This document shows positions 16,726 to 26,446 of a stretch of DNA of 64,000 nt, one piece after another. The DNA is from Hondaea fermentalgiana (lineage: Eukaryota; Sar; Bigyra; Thraustochytrida; Thraustochytriidae): the NCBI GenBank assembly GCA_014084085.1, contig NPFB01000107.1, forward strand, positions 68,289 to 132,288, read 5' to 3'. The first letter of the stretch is position 1. Each line of letters opens with the position of its first letter. Under the pieces are notes generated by a model. The model did not search any database. It was not told the origin of the DNA and saw nothing but the letters and a program-made list of their open reading frames with translations. Both the position numbers and the translations under genes were made by a program.

Positions 16726-19700
16726 TCAGCTCGCATTTGCAGAGGAGCTGACATGCTCTTCAGCTTCCGTGCCTGAAGGAATTTTTCCGTTCTCTCGAGC
16801 GTCTGTGTGGCCGGACTTTCCCTTTCCATTCTCTTCAGCTTGCGTGTTGGCAGATTTTCCATTCTCCATCTGCGCATCCTCCCGGTGCGGCGTCGGATCA
16901 GAGGCGCTGTTTTCCATGACCTGCTTTGCAGCAGCAAGGAGATTTTCAGAGGGCTCCCCCTCGGCGGGCTCGCCGTCGAAATTAAGCGTGGCGCGGTTGA
17001 CATAATTGGCAAAGATGCCGTCCTTGCGCTTGACGAGGTCAGACGCCTTGCCTTGTTCAACGACGCGGCCCTTGTCGAGCACAATGAGTCGATCAACGTG
17101 GCGAAAGTTCGAGATGCGGTGCGCTACGGAAAGAATTGTCAATCGGCGGCCCGATTGCTCGTAAAGGGCCTGAATCGCCTCTTGCACTTGGTACTGTGAC
17201 TCTTCATCGAGAGCAGAGGTTGCCTCGTCGAGAATGAGAATCCTTGGCTTGGCAAGAATGGCCCTTGCAATGCACAGACGCTGACGCTCGCCGCCGCTAA
17301 GGTCGGCGCCGTCACGTCCAATATCCGTGTGCCACTGCTGCGGAAAACGCTTGGTATCAAAAAAGAGGTCCTCGCAACGCGCCATGCGCAGAGCGGCACG
17401 CATCTCCTCATCGCGCCTGCGCTTGTCGGTTGCCGGAGCGTCAAAGAGACCGTACGTGAGGTTCTCCTTGACAGTACGAAAGGGCAAGTAAATGTCTTGC
17501 GACACGATTGCGATTCGTCGACGCAGCCACAATGGGTTCCATGAGGCAATGGGCCGTCCCCCGACGCGGATACAGCCAGCATCCGTGTCGTACATGCGAA
17601 GCACGAGCGAGATGAGGGTCGACTTGCCACACCCGGATTCCCCGAGGATGCCCACCTGTTCGCCTTCACCAATGGAAAAGCTCACGTCTGCGAGGGCCTT
17701 GACTTGCGGCCGCTTCGGGTAGGCAAAGGTGACGTGTTCAAAGTCCACAGACCACGAGACTGTGTTGTCGTCAGTAGGCATACTCGCGAGCGGCGGAGCG
17801 TCGATCCCGATGCCCGGCTTGTTGTTGAGCAAGTCATACATTTTTTCTGCAGAGTCGACAATGCCATTATTGGAAAAGAGGCCGCGGAACTGATAGAAAA
17901 TGGAACGACCCCGCTCAAACGCATACGAAGCTGTCGACGTGAACGAAGCCAAATCGGACACGTCGAGCTCACCGCGTGATGCCAGTGTGCCGCCATACCA
18001 AAGCGCGGCAATCTCCACAGAGTTGTCTACGAGCGAGCGCAAGATCTCAAAGATGTTGTAAAGCAGCGTGACGCGGTCATTGGAGCGATCCTTGACCTTG
18101 AGGCCTTGGGAAAACATGGCCGTTTCGAGCGGCTCGCGGCCAAAGCTACGCAGCGTGCGCAGCCCACTCGGGTTGACAAGAATCGTCCAGACGTCGCTAA
18201 AGTTTGTCACCTGGGCAGTCAGCATGGAGGACTCCACCTGGTACTGTACCTTGTAGAGCAGTTCGGAGACGATGACACGCAAGGGGAGCATGACCGCCAT
18301 AAACCCACTGAGACGCCGGTTTTTGTGCCAAAGCATGAGTGCGCTTGCACTCATACTTGAAAGGTTCTGGATCGTGTCAATGGGGAGATCAAAGAGGGAC
18401 AAACACGTGTAGTCCGTATTGCCAATGACTTGCCGTGCCTCGTACAAGTCGTGCGTCTCAAAGTACTTGATGTCCTGGGTGATGAGGCTGCGAAAAAGGT
18501 CTGTCTTGAGCTTGAGCACGAACTTGCGGCGGCCCATGGACTTGGTCTTGGTGCTCACAAACTCGCTCAGCAAACCAAGGATCTCCAGCATGAAGAGAGT
18601 CTGAATATTTTCCCGAATTCGTTGCGGTCCCGACCCGGCGGCGCCGACTTGTTCGTACGCGAGGGTCATGACCTGGCTCATGTAGTGAGTGCGCAGCGCA
18701 TAAATTGACCCGTGCACCACGGATAACAAACCCGAGACGATCATGTAGGGAAACTGCGACTTGGCGCGTTCGAGCAGCACGAGCGTTTTAATGATTTGGT
18801 TCTTGCGCCGTAGACGAATCACATGCTTGGCCCTTTGCACAGCTTCGCGCATCGCCTCGCGATAGGGGCCCTTGTCCAGACGAAAGGTATCGGCGTGGTC
18901 GAGAATCTCCTCCTCGAACTCGAGCTGTTCGATGAGCTTGCTGGCCGTAGCCGAGGTGAGTGCCGACGCTGATTTGGCTGGGTCGGCAATGTCGTCGAGC
19001 TCGCCAAGGTGGAGAATGTTGTGGCACACCGCACGCGAAGCGCCGAGCAACCCTTGGTGCACAAGTGGGTCGTTTCGGTCGAATTGCGCGACATCCTCGG
19101 TTGCATCGATAATGACAGCCACGTCGACAACATTCTCGTCTTCGTGCTCGGCCGCGTCAGCGTCTGACCCTGCATCGGACTCATCCTCCTTGGAGGTGCT
19201 GGCGTCGTTATCGTCGCTGCTCTTGGTCTCCTCGCTCTCTTCATTATCCATTTCAGTTTCCTTCTCGTTCGTACGGGCCTCTTCTTCGTTTGGCTTGTCC
19301 GTGTCTGTCTGAGATCCAACGGCCAGACTATTTGGCTGCTGCACAAGATCGCTTTCGTTCAATGTGGTCGTGGTGTCAGAGAACGTTCCATTACTCGCGT
19401 CGCGAGGCGCCCCTTCAGTGTTGCCAGCTGCCGTCGCAGCAGTCAAGGCTGGCGACACTGTCGCTGCCGGAGCGGAATTGGAATCCTGTGGCGTCGCTGG
19501 CATCGCAGCGACGGTGGCCTTGGCCACTGCCGCTGCGACTGGGGAGTCTGTCTTGAGGCGTGAGGCTGCGGACGATACTGATCCGCGGGACCGTGTGCGA
19601 CGACGCGCGCGCTTGGCGGTGACTTCCTTGAGTTTGGAGTCAGCGAAAGCAAGGACGCCCTCGAGACGATCACGTTGCTTGGCGAGTTCGCCCATGATCC

Positions 19701-19986
19701 AAGACTCCTCATCGGCGTCCATTTTAGAATTCAGTCGGGACTTGTAGATGAGCAGAAGCGCCGTGGCGGCGAGTGACCACGTGAGCTTGGCCTTGTTCCG
19801 CACGAGAAAAGGCCCACTGCCATGGGGTCCAGCGTCTGGATCCGACATGATGATATCCGCGAGCTTGGCGCGCCACGTCGGCCGCCGCAACGCCCATACC
19901 GTTGCGAGCGCTGCAGCGGCCCAGAAGAGCGCCTGTGGTCTTTTCTGCGGCTCGGGACTTGCGGCGATGAGCGTTCCGCGCGCCAT
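16726..19986 (-). CDS. ABC half-transporter (ABCB/TAP type) with long acidic N-terminal extension
   Basis: 1,086 aa from the ATG at 19986. Two hydrophobic stretches occur within residues 15-100. Residues about 150-290 are Ser/Thr/Asp/Glu-rich and disordered. One transmembrane domain of the type-I exporter kind occupies about 400-720. A single nucleotide-binding domain follows: Walker A GESGCGKST (near 783), Q-loop VSQDIYLP, signature LSGGERQR (near 895), Walker B ILILDEATSALD and switch SVAHR. All catalytic motifs are intact, so it should hydrolyse ATP as a dimer. The last ~100 residues are Glu/Lys/Asn-rich. The substrate cannot be told from sequence; lipid, peptide or drug transporters all share this layout. 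Confidence 0.93.
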   Translation of the reverse strand: MARGTLIAASPEPQKRPQALFWAAAALATVWALRRPTWRAKLADIIMSDPDAGPHGSGPFLVRNKAKLTWSLAATALLLIYKSRLNSKMDADEESWIMGELAKQRDRLEGVLAFADSKLKEVTAKRARRRTRSRGSVSSAASRLKTDSPVAAAVAKATVAAMPATPQDSNSAPAATVSPALTAATAAGNTEGAPRDASNGTFSDTTTTLNESDLVQQPNSLAVGSQTDTDKPNEEEARTNEKETEMDNEESEETKSSDDNDASTSKEDESDAGSDADAAEHEDENVVDVAVIIDATEDVAQFDRNDPLVHQGLLGASRAVCHNILHLGELDDIADPAKSASALTSATASKLIEQLEFEEEILDHADTFRLDKGPYREAMREAVQRAKHVIRLRRKNQIIKTLVLLERAKSQFPYMIVSGLLSVVHGSIYALRTHYMSQVMTLAYEQVGAAGSGPQRIRENIQTLFMLEILGLLSEFVSTKTKSMGRRKFVLKLKTDLFRSLITQDIKYFETHDLYEARQVIGNTDYTCLSLFDLPIDTIQNLSSMSASALMLWHKNRRLSGFMAVMLPLRVIVSELLYKVQYQVESSMLTAQVTNFSDVWTILVNPSGLRTLRSFGREPLETAMFSQGLKVKDRSNDRVTLLYNIFEILRSLVDNSVEIAALWYGGTLASRGELDVSDLASFTSTASYAFERGRSIFYQFRGLFSNNGIVDSAEKMYDLLNNKPGIGIDAPPLASMPTDDNTVSWSVDFEHVTFAYPKRPQVKALADVSFSIGEGEQVGILGESGCGKSTLISLVLRMYDTDAGCIRVGGRPIASWNPLWLRRRIAIVSQDIYLPFRTVKENLTYGLFDAPATDKRRRDEEMRAALRMARCEDLFFDTKRFPQQWHTDIGRDGADLSGGERQRLCIARAILAKPRILILDEATSALDEESQYQVQEAIQALYEQSGRRLTILSVAHRISNFRHVDRLIVLDKGRVVEQGKASDLVKRKDGIFANYVNRATLNFDGEPAEGEPSENLLAAAKQVMENSASDPTPHREDAQMENGKSANTQAEENGKGKSGHTDARENGKIPSGTEAEEHVSSSANAS

Positions 19987-20934
19987 CTTGGTTTTTCGGG
20001 GGCTACGCGCGATCAATCTACGGACAAGCGATCAATCTACGGACAGGTGTTCTACGGAAAATTGATCTGCGCTTCCTTGCAGCTACTCTCGCGCAGCCGA
20101 GAGCGCGTTGGTCCCTTCCGCCGTGCGTCTCCACCGCCGGCGCCGGCGACGACGACAACGCTCTCGTCCGCCAGGCACACTCCGAAGCTGGCGCAGCAAG
20201 AGCGCGGGGCGCGTGGCGGGCGGGAGGGAGGGCGGGAGGGACGCGGGCGGCGCGGCGTCCTCGGCAGCGGCGCGGCGCGGCGCTCGCTGCTCGGTCGCGC
20301 CCGGTCGGCCGCGATGCGCTTCTGCCGCTCCTCTTCTTTCTCTCTCTATCTATCCCTCGGCTTTGTTCGCGAGTTCTCTTGAGGGCCGGCGTTCCGCCCC
20401 GTGCTTTGATGGACGGAGCGCGCCTCGCACAGAGCGCACGGAGCGTGTACGCGTCGCGGTCGGCGAAGGAGGCGCGCTGGACGAAGGGGTCCACGCGCCT
20501 TTCTTTGGGCGTTTGCGACGGGGATACTCTTCGGACGGCTGTCTGCAGCCGTGACTAAACCGGGCTGGAGAAAAATTGGGAGAATGAATGCGGGCGGGTC
20601 GAGAGAGAGCATCGAACAAGCAAGAGCGAGCAAGGGAGAGGCGAGAGGAGGGTGTTTTCTCGTCTTTGGTGCCTTGCGCTCAGGCAAAGGCAGATGTGGG
20701 GATGGGCGAGCCGTATAGCTATAGCTACGCATGAGACGGAGAAGCTGGTATAAAGTTCTAAAAAACCAAAAAAAAAAAAGAATCAATGGAATGAATGGCG
20801 ATTTCAAGTATTCAGTTACGCAGCTGCCATTTTTTATTGCTTGGTTGATGAATGGCTGAATGGGTCTGTGAGGAAAGGAATGAATGCATGGAATGCTTGC
20901 ATGGATGGATGGATTTAGACAGTCAATCGGAAAC
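19987..20934. promoter_or_regulatory. Upstream region of the ABC gene and 3' flank of FTR1
   Basis: About 950 bp. The half nearest the ABC gene is GC-rich, with a GGGCGGGAGGGAGGG-type tract near 20217-20245. The half nearest FTR1 is AT-richer, with an A11 run near 20769-20779 and GGAATGAATG-like repeats at 20789-20915. No gene is seen. Confidence 0.5.
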
Positions 20935-22134
20935 TCAAGCAGCCGTGGGCGGCGGGACAGCGACCGGCTTCTCGCCGCGGCGGCAAATGTAGTACTTGAT
21001 GAGCGCCTTGAAGCCCGGCTTGCCTTCGCGGGCGCGCTTCATCTTGATGTAGACGAGGGTCCACATGACCGCATGGTATCCAAAGTACATGGCAAAGTCA
21101 AAGGGCACAGGCTGGGGCTGCCAACCAAAGAGGACACGCATGAGGAGCCAAAATTGGTTGTCAAGACCGCAGCATCCCGTCGCGTCCCAGACAAACATGC
21201 TGTCGTCATCAGAATCCCAGTAGCCGAGCTTGCCGGCTTCAAGGAGCTCACGGAAACCATTGGTCCAGACACCGGCACCGATAAAAACGAGGAGAACCAT
21301 GGTGATGCGGAAAAACCACTTAATGGTGAGCTCACCGCTTGAACGGTACAGGAGGACGCCGCACAAGGCACCGATGAGGGCGCCAACGAGGGCCGGGATG
21401 GGAAGGGACTCGGGCGGGTAGGTGACGGTGATGCCGGTGAAGAAGATGATCGTTTCAAGGCCCTCGCGAATGACGGCAGTGAAGGCCAGGCCGAACATGA
21501 GCTCGGGCGTGACCTCGTTCTCGAGCTCGGCACGGTCGCGTTCGTCGAGATCTTCAATTTTCAAGACGTTCTTCTTCTTCTTCTTCTTCTTGCTGTCGTC
21601 CGACGCCTCAACATCGGCGTCTTCCGCGTCCGCGATAACTCCAGCGTCCGAGGGAGCGATCGCGGCAGTCTCGCCAAGTTTGACGTCCTCGACCGCCTCG
21701 GGGGTCACAACCTCTGCCTCCTCGTCAGCATGGGCGTGGTGGACCTTGGCGAGCATCTTGGCCTCGATCTTCTCCTGGATGGCGGAGATGTCACCAATCG
21801 AAAGGGCGACGATGGAAATGAGGATGGCCGCAACGACGCTGACCGCGCCCTCGGCAACCTTGCCATTGTCGCCCTCGAAGAGCGACTCCTTGGCGACGTT
21901 CACGAGCAGAATAACAATGATGCCACCGGCGATGGTAAGAAAGAGAGCGGCTCCCACGCCGAACCAAATGTACTTGGACATGTAGCCCATGCCAACGCGG
22001 TGGACCAGGCCGATGAGCACGCTGAGCACGATGGCCGCCTCGAGCGTCTCACGCAGCATGATGAAGAGCGCCGGAAGGGCGAAAAGGCCGACGGTCTCGC
22101 CGTCAGCAAGCGCGGTAATCTCCACGTAGCCCAT
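20935..22134 (-). CDS. FTR1: FTR1-family high-affinity iron permease
   Basis: 399 aa from the ATG at 22134. FTR1 passes Fe(III) across the plasma or vacuolar membrane, usually together with a multicopper ferroxidase. Both family REXXE iron-binding motifs are present: RETLE at residues 28-32 and REGLE at 223-227, each inside a hydrophobic helix. About seven hydrophobic helices are visible. The loop between the two halves (about residues 125-205) is long. It has a His/Asp/Glu cluster (HHAHADEEAE) and a seven-Lys run, the latter from a TTC repeat near 21569-21592. No ferroxidase gene is seen nearby. The copper ATPase at 26.4 kb could load such an oxidase, but that link is inference. Confidence 0.95.
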   Translation of the reverse strand: MGYVEITALADGETVGLFALPALFIMLRETLEAAIVLSVLIGLVHRVGMGYMSKYIWFGVGAALFLTIAGGIIVILLVNVAKESLFEGDNGKVAEGAVSVVAAILISIVALSIGDISAIQEKIEAKMLAKVHHAHADEEAEVVTPEAVEDVKLGETAAIAPSDAGVIADAEDADVEASDDSKKKKKKKNVLKIEDLDERDRAELENEVTPELMFGLAFTAVIREGLETIIFFTGITVTYPPESLPIPALVGALIGALCGVLLYRSSGELTIKWFFRITMVLLVFIGAGVWTNGFRELLEAGKLGYWDSDDDSMFVWDATGCCGLDNQFWLLMRVLFGWQPQPVPFDFAMYFGYHAVMWTLVYIKMKRAREGKPGFKALIKYYICRRGEKPVAVPPPTAA

Positions 22135-23639
22135 CTTGTTCTTTGTGGCTTGCTTCTACTCCTTTCGCCACTAGCGAAGGGAGCTAGCTGGCTAGCTAGC
22201 TACCGCCGCTTGTTCGTTGGCTCCGCGTGGACGCTGCCTGGCGCCGTCCGTCTCGTCTCAAGCCGCCGTTTCTTCCCGCGCTGCACCCAGCCGGTCAACG
22301 GGCCCTCGCGGCGGCGTCTCGCGCTCTCTCGAGTCTCGGTCGGCGTGCACGCAGGCGGCCGAGCTCGCGTCGCCGTGCGTCGTGGCAGGGTTTCGGGTTT
22401 GCTCCTCCCTTCCGTTTGCTTGCTTGCTTGCTTGCCTACTTGCTGGTTGCTCGAGCTCGATCTGTCTCGGTGCCAATCAAGCCAATGAACTTGTGGTGCG
22501 AACTCGACCTGGAACTTCTCGTTTCCTTTCCTTCTTCATTTCCTTCTCTCGGGTCTTTTCTTTTCTTTTCTTTTCTTTTTCATCTTCTCTCCGCTTTCCG
22601 GCCGGAGTCTTTCCTTTCCTTTTCTTTTTCCTCGGGCTTTCTTTCCTTCGTCAACCGAGTCTTTCTTTCGTTCCTTTCTATCCTCTCCCCGCCCGTCCAG
22701 CCACCGTCCGTGGCAAGGCCCCCCTCCAACCGCCGCCGCGCCGCGCTGCACTGTGGACGCGGGCGCGCGACGGCGGCGCCGGGGCGGAGTGGCGGCCGCG
22801 AACCTCCCGGAGCGAGCGAGGGAGCGAGCGAGTGTAGCGAGGCGCCGAGGACCGGCCGGCCGGGGAGCCTGGTCGCGGCTGCAAGCAAGGAAACGCGGGA
22901 GGCTCGCTCGCCATGGTAGTTATTACAATAGCTATGTACGAGGCCGGGAGAGGGGGACGCCCACAGCGGCCCCGCACCGTGCCCGCAGCGGGGTTGCGAA
23001 GTCCCGGAAGCAAGCGGCGCCTCGGGTCCACTTCGGGCGGTACGGACCTTCGTCCCGTGGAACATGCGCTGTGGGGCCGCCTCCCGTCCCACAGCGCGGA
23101 CCGCGCACGCGCCGCGGCCGCAAGTGCGCGGCGGAGGGGAACCCGCACGGGCGGCGCGAAGGCGGCGAAAGGGGGCCCACGTGGCGTGGCTGCGGGCGCG
23201 TGTGGGACGCGGCGCGCCGCCGCGCATGCAGTTGAGTGCGTGCCGGCGTCATGATCAGTGGCAGCGCAGCCAACCGCACCTTGCAGACCTGCACACGCGA
23301 GAAAGGCGCGCGCCTCTCGCCCGCAAGAAGCCGCTGCAGGTGCCAACCCCTCTCTGAACCGCCTCGCCTCGGTCCTTCGCTGCTTGCAGCACCATTGCGC
23401 GCGTGGATGGATGGATAATTTTGTCAGCGTCCATCCAGTCATCCTCGCAGAAGCGCCGATTCTTCTGCTCCAATCGAAACGCGAACCCATCGCAGTCCGC
23501 GTCGCAGCCGCATCGACTTCGCTGCCCGCGCCGCGCTCGCACCGCCCGCTCCGACCAATTATTTTTCCGGCGGGCCCAGACGCAGTAGGCCCGGACCGGA
23601 GTCCGGGCTCGTGCCAACCAACTTGAACTTTCAACGCCT

Positions 23640-23649
23640 CCTTGCTTGC

Positions 23650-23698
<49 letters not shown>

Positions 23699-23706
23699 CG
23701 CTTGCC
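23640..23706. repeat. (GCTT)n tetranucleotide microsatellite
   Basis: About 15 GCTT units with minor interruptions. The same tetranucleotide recurs near 22416-22440, 23876-23903 (as AAGC), 37370-37405 and 39589-39606 (as AAGC). Confidence 0.95.
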
Positions 23707-24647
23707 TCCGTCCACGCATGCATCGGCGGGCGATCGCCATGACATGATGGCGATGCGAGCATCAACGGCAGGCGAGCCCGGCGCAGCATGGTTCGCGGGC
23801 TTGGTGAGCCCGGCAGCCAAATCGTGAAGCCAGAACCGGCAGCGAGTCGAGTCGCAGTCGAGTCCATGAATGAAGGAAGCAAGCAAGCAAGCAAGGAAGC
23901 AAGGTCTTGCGGAGTGGATTAACGGGAAGGCGCCTCGAGTTGGAGCGAAGACGCTTCGACTTGAGTGAGTTGATAACGTGCCAACGTATTTTTTATTTTT
24001 TAAACGCGCTGGCTGGGCTGGCTGGCTGGATGGATGAATGGCTGGATGGAGGCGAGGCGCTCTTTCCGGCTCCGCACGAGGCCCGTTTGGGGAGAGAAGA
24101 TCGGGAGCGGGAGGACGCTCGGGGTGTATGAGCGGGCGAGCGTCGTCTGCTCTGCAAGCTGTGCTGCAAGTGGCAGGCGAGAGCAGGCCTGGGAAGATTG
24201 TCGGTCCCTTCGAGGTCGGCACTGAATGGACCAAGAACTTTGTCAGCTAGGAGAAGATGCTTTATTAGTTATGGGCCACAAGGCCTTAAACTTGAAGCCA
24301 GCCGCCATAGACATGCAGACCGCAGCCGCTGTCATCTCATCAGCGTATAATGTCGCTCGGTTCGATCACGAAGAGCAAAGAAAGCAGCAGCAGCAGCTGC
24401 CGCTGGCAGTGGCCGCTGGCAGTGGCCGTAAGAACGACGAAGTGCTTTGCTCATGAGAGGGGCAGTTTCCTGCAAAGCATCAGTGCTGGCAAATCTCATC
24501 ATGGGCCAGGCGCGGCAAAGAAATGGATGGCTTGGCTAGATGTGGAGGATTCGGCAGTCACATCTGCCACCACTGCCAGCCACGTAAGTTTCCAAAAAGT
24601 CAAGACGCACACGCCCACACCCCACGGCCAGGCGATGTGCGCACGTG

Positions 24648-24682
24648 CACGTGCGTGCGTGCGTGCGTGCGTGCGTGCGTGG
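24648..24682. repeat. (GTGC)n tetranucleotide microsatellite
   Basis: About eight units of GTGC/TGCG, following GCACGTGCACGTGC. Confidence 0.9.
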
Positions 24683-25005
24683 GCGGTATACAGCATTGCA
24701 GCATCGCAGCGTGGATGACTTGGTCGTGATCAGCCAGCAGACGAACGCAGCGTCGATGATCGGAGGGTGCCTTGCCTTGCCTTATGTGTGTTGTGAAGTG
24801 ATGTGGTTACTTACATCGACACGATCAACAACGCAACAGCCAGCCGGATGGCTGCGAAACAAGCAATTCAGCACATTCTCTTGGTGCGTGCGGCGCGACC
24901 GCGGCCGCCACTGCCGCCACCGGTGACGTCTGCGGCTAGGAGCAACTTCATTCTAGCACCTGCTCCGGCACTCTCAGCTCCAAAAATTGGAGCAAAAAAC
25001 ATTAA

Positions 25006-25141
25006 CGTTGCGGCTGGGATTCGAACCCAGGCGTTCAGAGAACAATGGATATAGGCACAATACGCCTAGGATCTTTGTAGTGACAAAGCTAGAACCTAGA
25101 CAGATAGCAGTCCACCACCTTAACCACTCGGTCACCGCAAC
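25006..25141 (-). tRNA. tRNA-Ser(GCT) with 54-nt intron, copy 1
   Basis: On the minus strand the acceptor arms GTTGCGG and CCGCAAC pair fully, followed by discriminator G, as expected for serine. The D arm is ACC-GAGTGGTTAA-GGT. The anticodon arm is GTGGA-CTGCTA/A-TCCAT with anticodon GCT. The long variable arm (GTTC-TCT-GAAC) is the class II hallmark. The T arm contains GGGTTCGAATCCC. An intron lies one base 3' of the anticodon (plus coordinates 25051-25104, 54 nt), the canonical position for nuclear tRNA introns; the mature tRNA is 82 nt. The intron can fold as CTAGG/CCTAG plus CTTTGT/ACAAAG. A T6 run just downstream on the minus strand (25000-24995) suits Pol III termination. Confidence 0.95.
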
Positions 25142-25228
25142 CCCAAAACTCAAAGTGCGAATGCACGCACTCGCAAGTAAGACAAAAGATTAGATCAGAA
25201 GAAAAAAAATTGGGGAAAAAAGTAAATG

Positions 25229-25364
25229 CGTTGCGGCTGGGATTCGAACCCAGGCGTTCAGAGAACAATGGATGTAAGCACATCGCCTGTAGGTGCTTCG
25301 TAGATAGAAAACTAGAAGCCAGGCACATAGCAGTCCACCACCTTAACCACTCGGTCACCGCAAC
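25229..25364 (-). tRNA. tRNA-Ser(GCT) with 54-nt intron, copy 2
   Basis: Same tRNA as copy 1, with all mature positions I compared identical, lying 223 bp away in the same direction. The intron (25274-25327) is also 54 nt, but its sequence differs extensively. It can still form a hairpin, using GCCTG/CAGGC and GCTTC/GAAGC. T6 and T8 runs follow downstream on the minus strand (25221-25202). Flanking A/T-rich DNA is partly shared with copy 1, so this is a tandem duplication. Confidence 0.95.
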
Positions 25365-26446
25365 TCATCGCCGGGACAGTGCGCGATGGTCAGACAGCCA
25401 GAGCAACCTGTAATAAAACCCAACCCAGTCCGGCCGCTCCCAGGCCCATTCCCAAACGTCCCTTACGTCTTTCCATCGTTTGTGGCTGGGCCTCTTCGCG
25501 GCAACGCGGCCAGTCTTCCACCCACTGCCACGGCCGGCGACAGCCACTTCAAAGAGTCGACGCATCGTGCGTGTTCTGGAGTCAATCTATTTCTTTCTTT
25601 TCCTTTTCCTTCTTTTTTCTTTTTGAAAATTGTTTGGTTGCATTGGTAGTAAGCAACCGGCCCCGCAGCGCACGCGTATCTCTCCGCTGTGGGGGAACCC
25701 GCGGCGCGTGTTCTGTTTTATTTTCAAGGTGCACTCCGAAGAACGTTCAAATCTGTTCTTCGCGGGGGCCGCTGTTCCAAAGGCGGGGACGCCGAGGAGG
25801 AGGAGGAGGAGGACAGAGCTTCGGGTCACAAGGACAGGGAGCATTCGATACGTGGCGGAAAGTGCAGAGTGGAGGGCGCCGGTAATAAGCGCACGCGCGC
25901 GATGAGCCGGCACGAGGCGCGCAAAAGCAAAGAGCGAAGCGAGCGAGCGAGCGAGGGCGAGGCGAGGCAAGGCACGGCGAGGCAAGGCCGAGCGGGCGCG
26001 CGCGTCCACGCGCTGCCCGGGGCGCAAGCAAGGCGAGCGCAAGGAGCGCGAGGCGAGCGAGGGCGTCTGCGCGCGTGCGAGGGCGATCTCAACGAACGCA
26101 CGACCACCCGGAGAGGGGGAAAGCTTGCCTTGCCCCCCCGCAACTTGACAAGGTGCCTTTGCTCAAGAAACAGTACGCGCTCTCTCCTGGCGAGCTGGTG
26201 CAAAACCGGGCAGCCAGCGTCTGCTGTGTCTTGGGACCTGGACGGAACTGCGCTCGACTGACCAGAGTGGCCATTTGCCTGGTCGCTCAGCAGCGTGGTG
26301 GAATTCGCGCATTCTAGGAAAACTTGCAGGTTGGGTCTTTTCCTGTTGCAAACCTTGCCCAAGACGCGCAGACCAGGGTTTAGCGCGAAGCGAGCTGCTA
26401 GCTGCTTTCGCGAAACACGGTGGGCTGTCTTGCCCGAGTACAACCA
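25365..26446. promoter_or_regulatory. Region between tRNA-Ser copy 2 and the Cu-ATPase
   Basis: About 1.1 kb. It contains a TTTTCCTTTTCC-type tract near 25590-25625, a GAG repeat at about 25795-25812 and GCGAGCGAGCGAG repeats near 25936-25957. The part close to the ATPase ATG should include its promoter. Long frames here are compositional. Confidence 0.45.

Larger units (their letters stand above)
22135..25005. other. Gene-poor, microsatellite-rich region
   Basis: About 2.9 kb. Near FTR1 are a GCTAGCTAGCTAG run (22180-22203) and TTTTC/TTTCC repeats (22540-22680). (GCTT)n tracts lie at about 22416-22440 and 23640-23706, AAGC repeats at 23876-23903, GGAT/GGCT runs at 24008-24055, and (GTGC)n at 24648-24682. 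A long minus-strand open frame (22678-24234) crosses these repeats, translating them as Ala/Ser/Lys repeats, and has no domain; I treat it as spurious. No credible protein gene is seen. Confidence 0.55.

Noticed and set aside
22678..24234. 518-codon minus-strand open frame across the tRNA-flanking region
   Set aside because: It translates GCTT and GGAT microsatellites into Ala/Lys/Ser/Cys repeats, has an Arg/Pro/Ala-rich composition and no domain. It is explained by high GC.
22914..24240. Possible transposon remnant in the gene-poor region
   Set aside because: No terminal repeats, transposase or reverse-transcriptase motifs could be seen; only microsatellites.
24226..24456. 76-codon plus frame with a glutamine run
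   Set aside because: No domain, near tRNA genes, in repeat-rich DNA; no support beyond an ATG.
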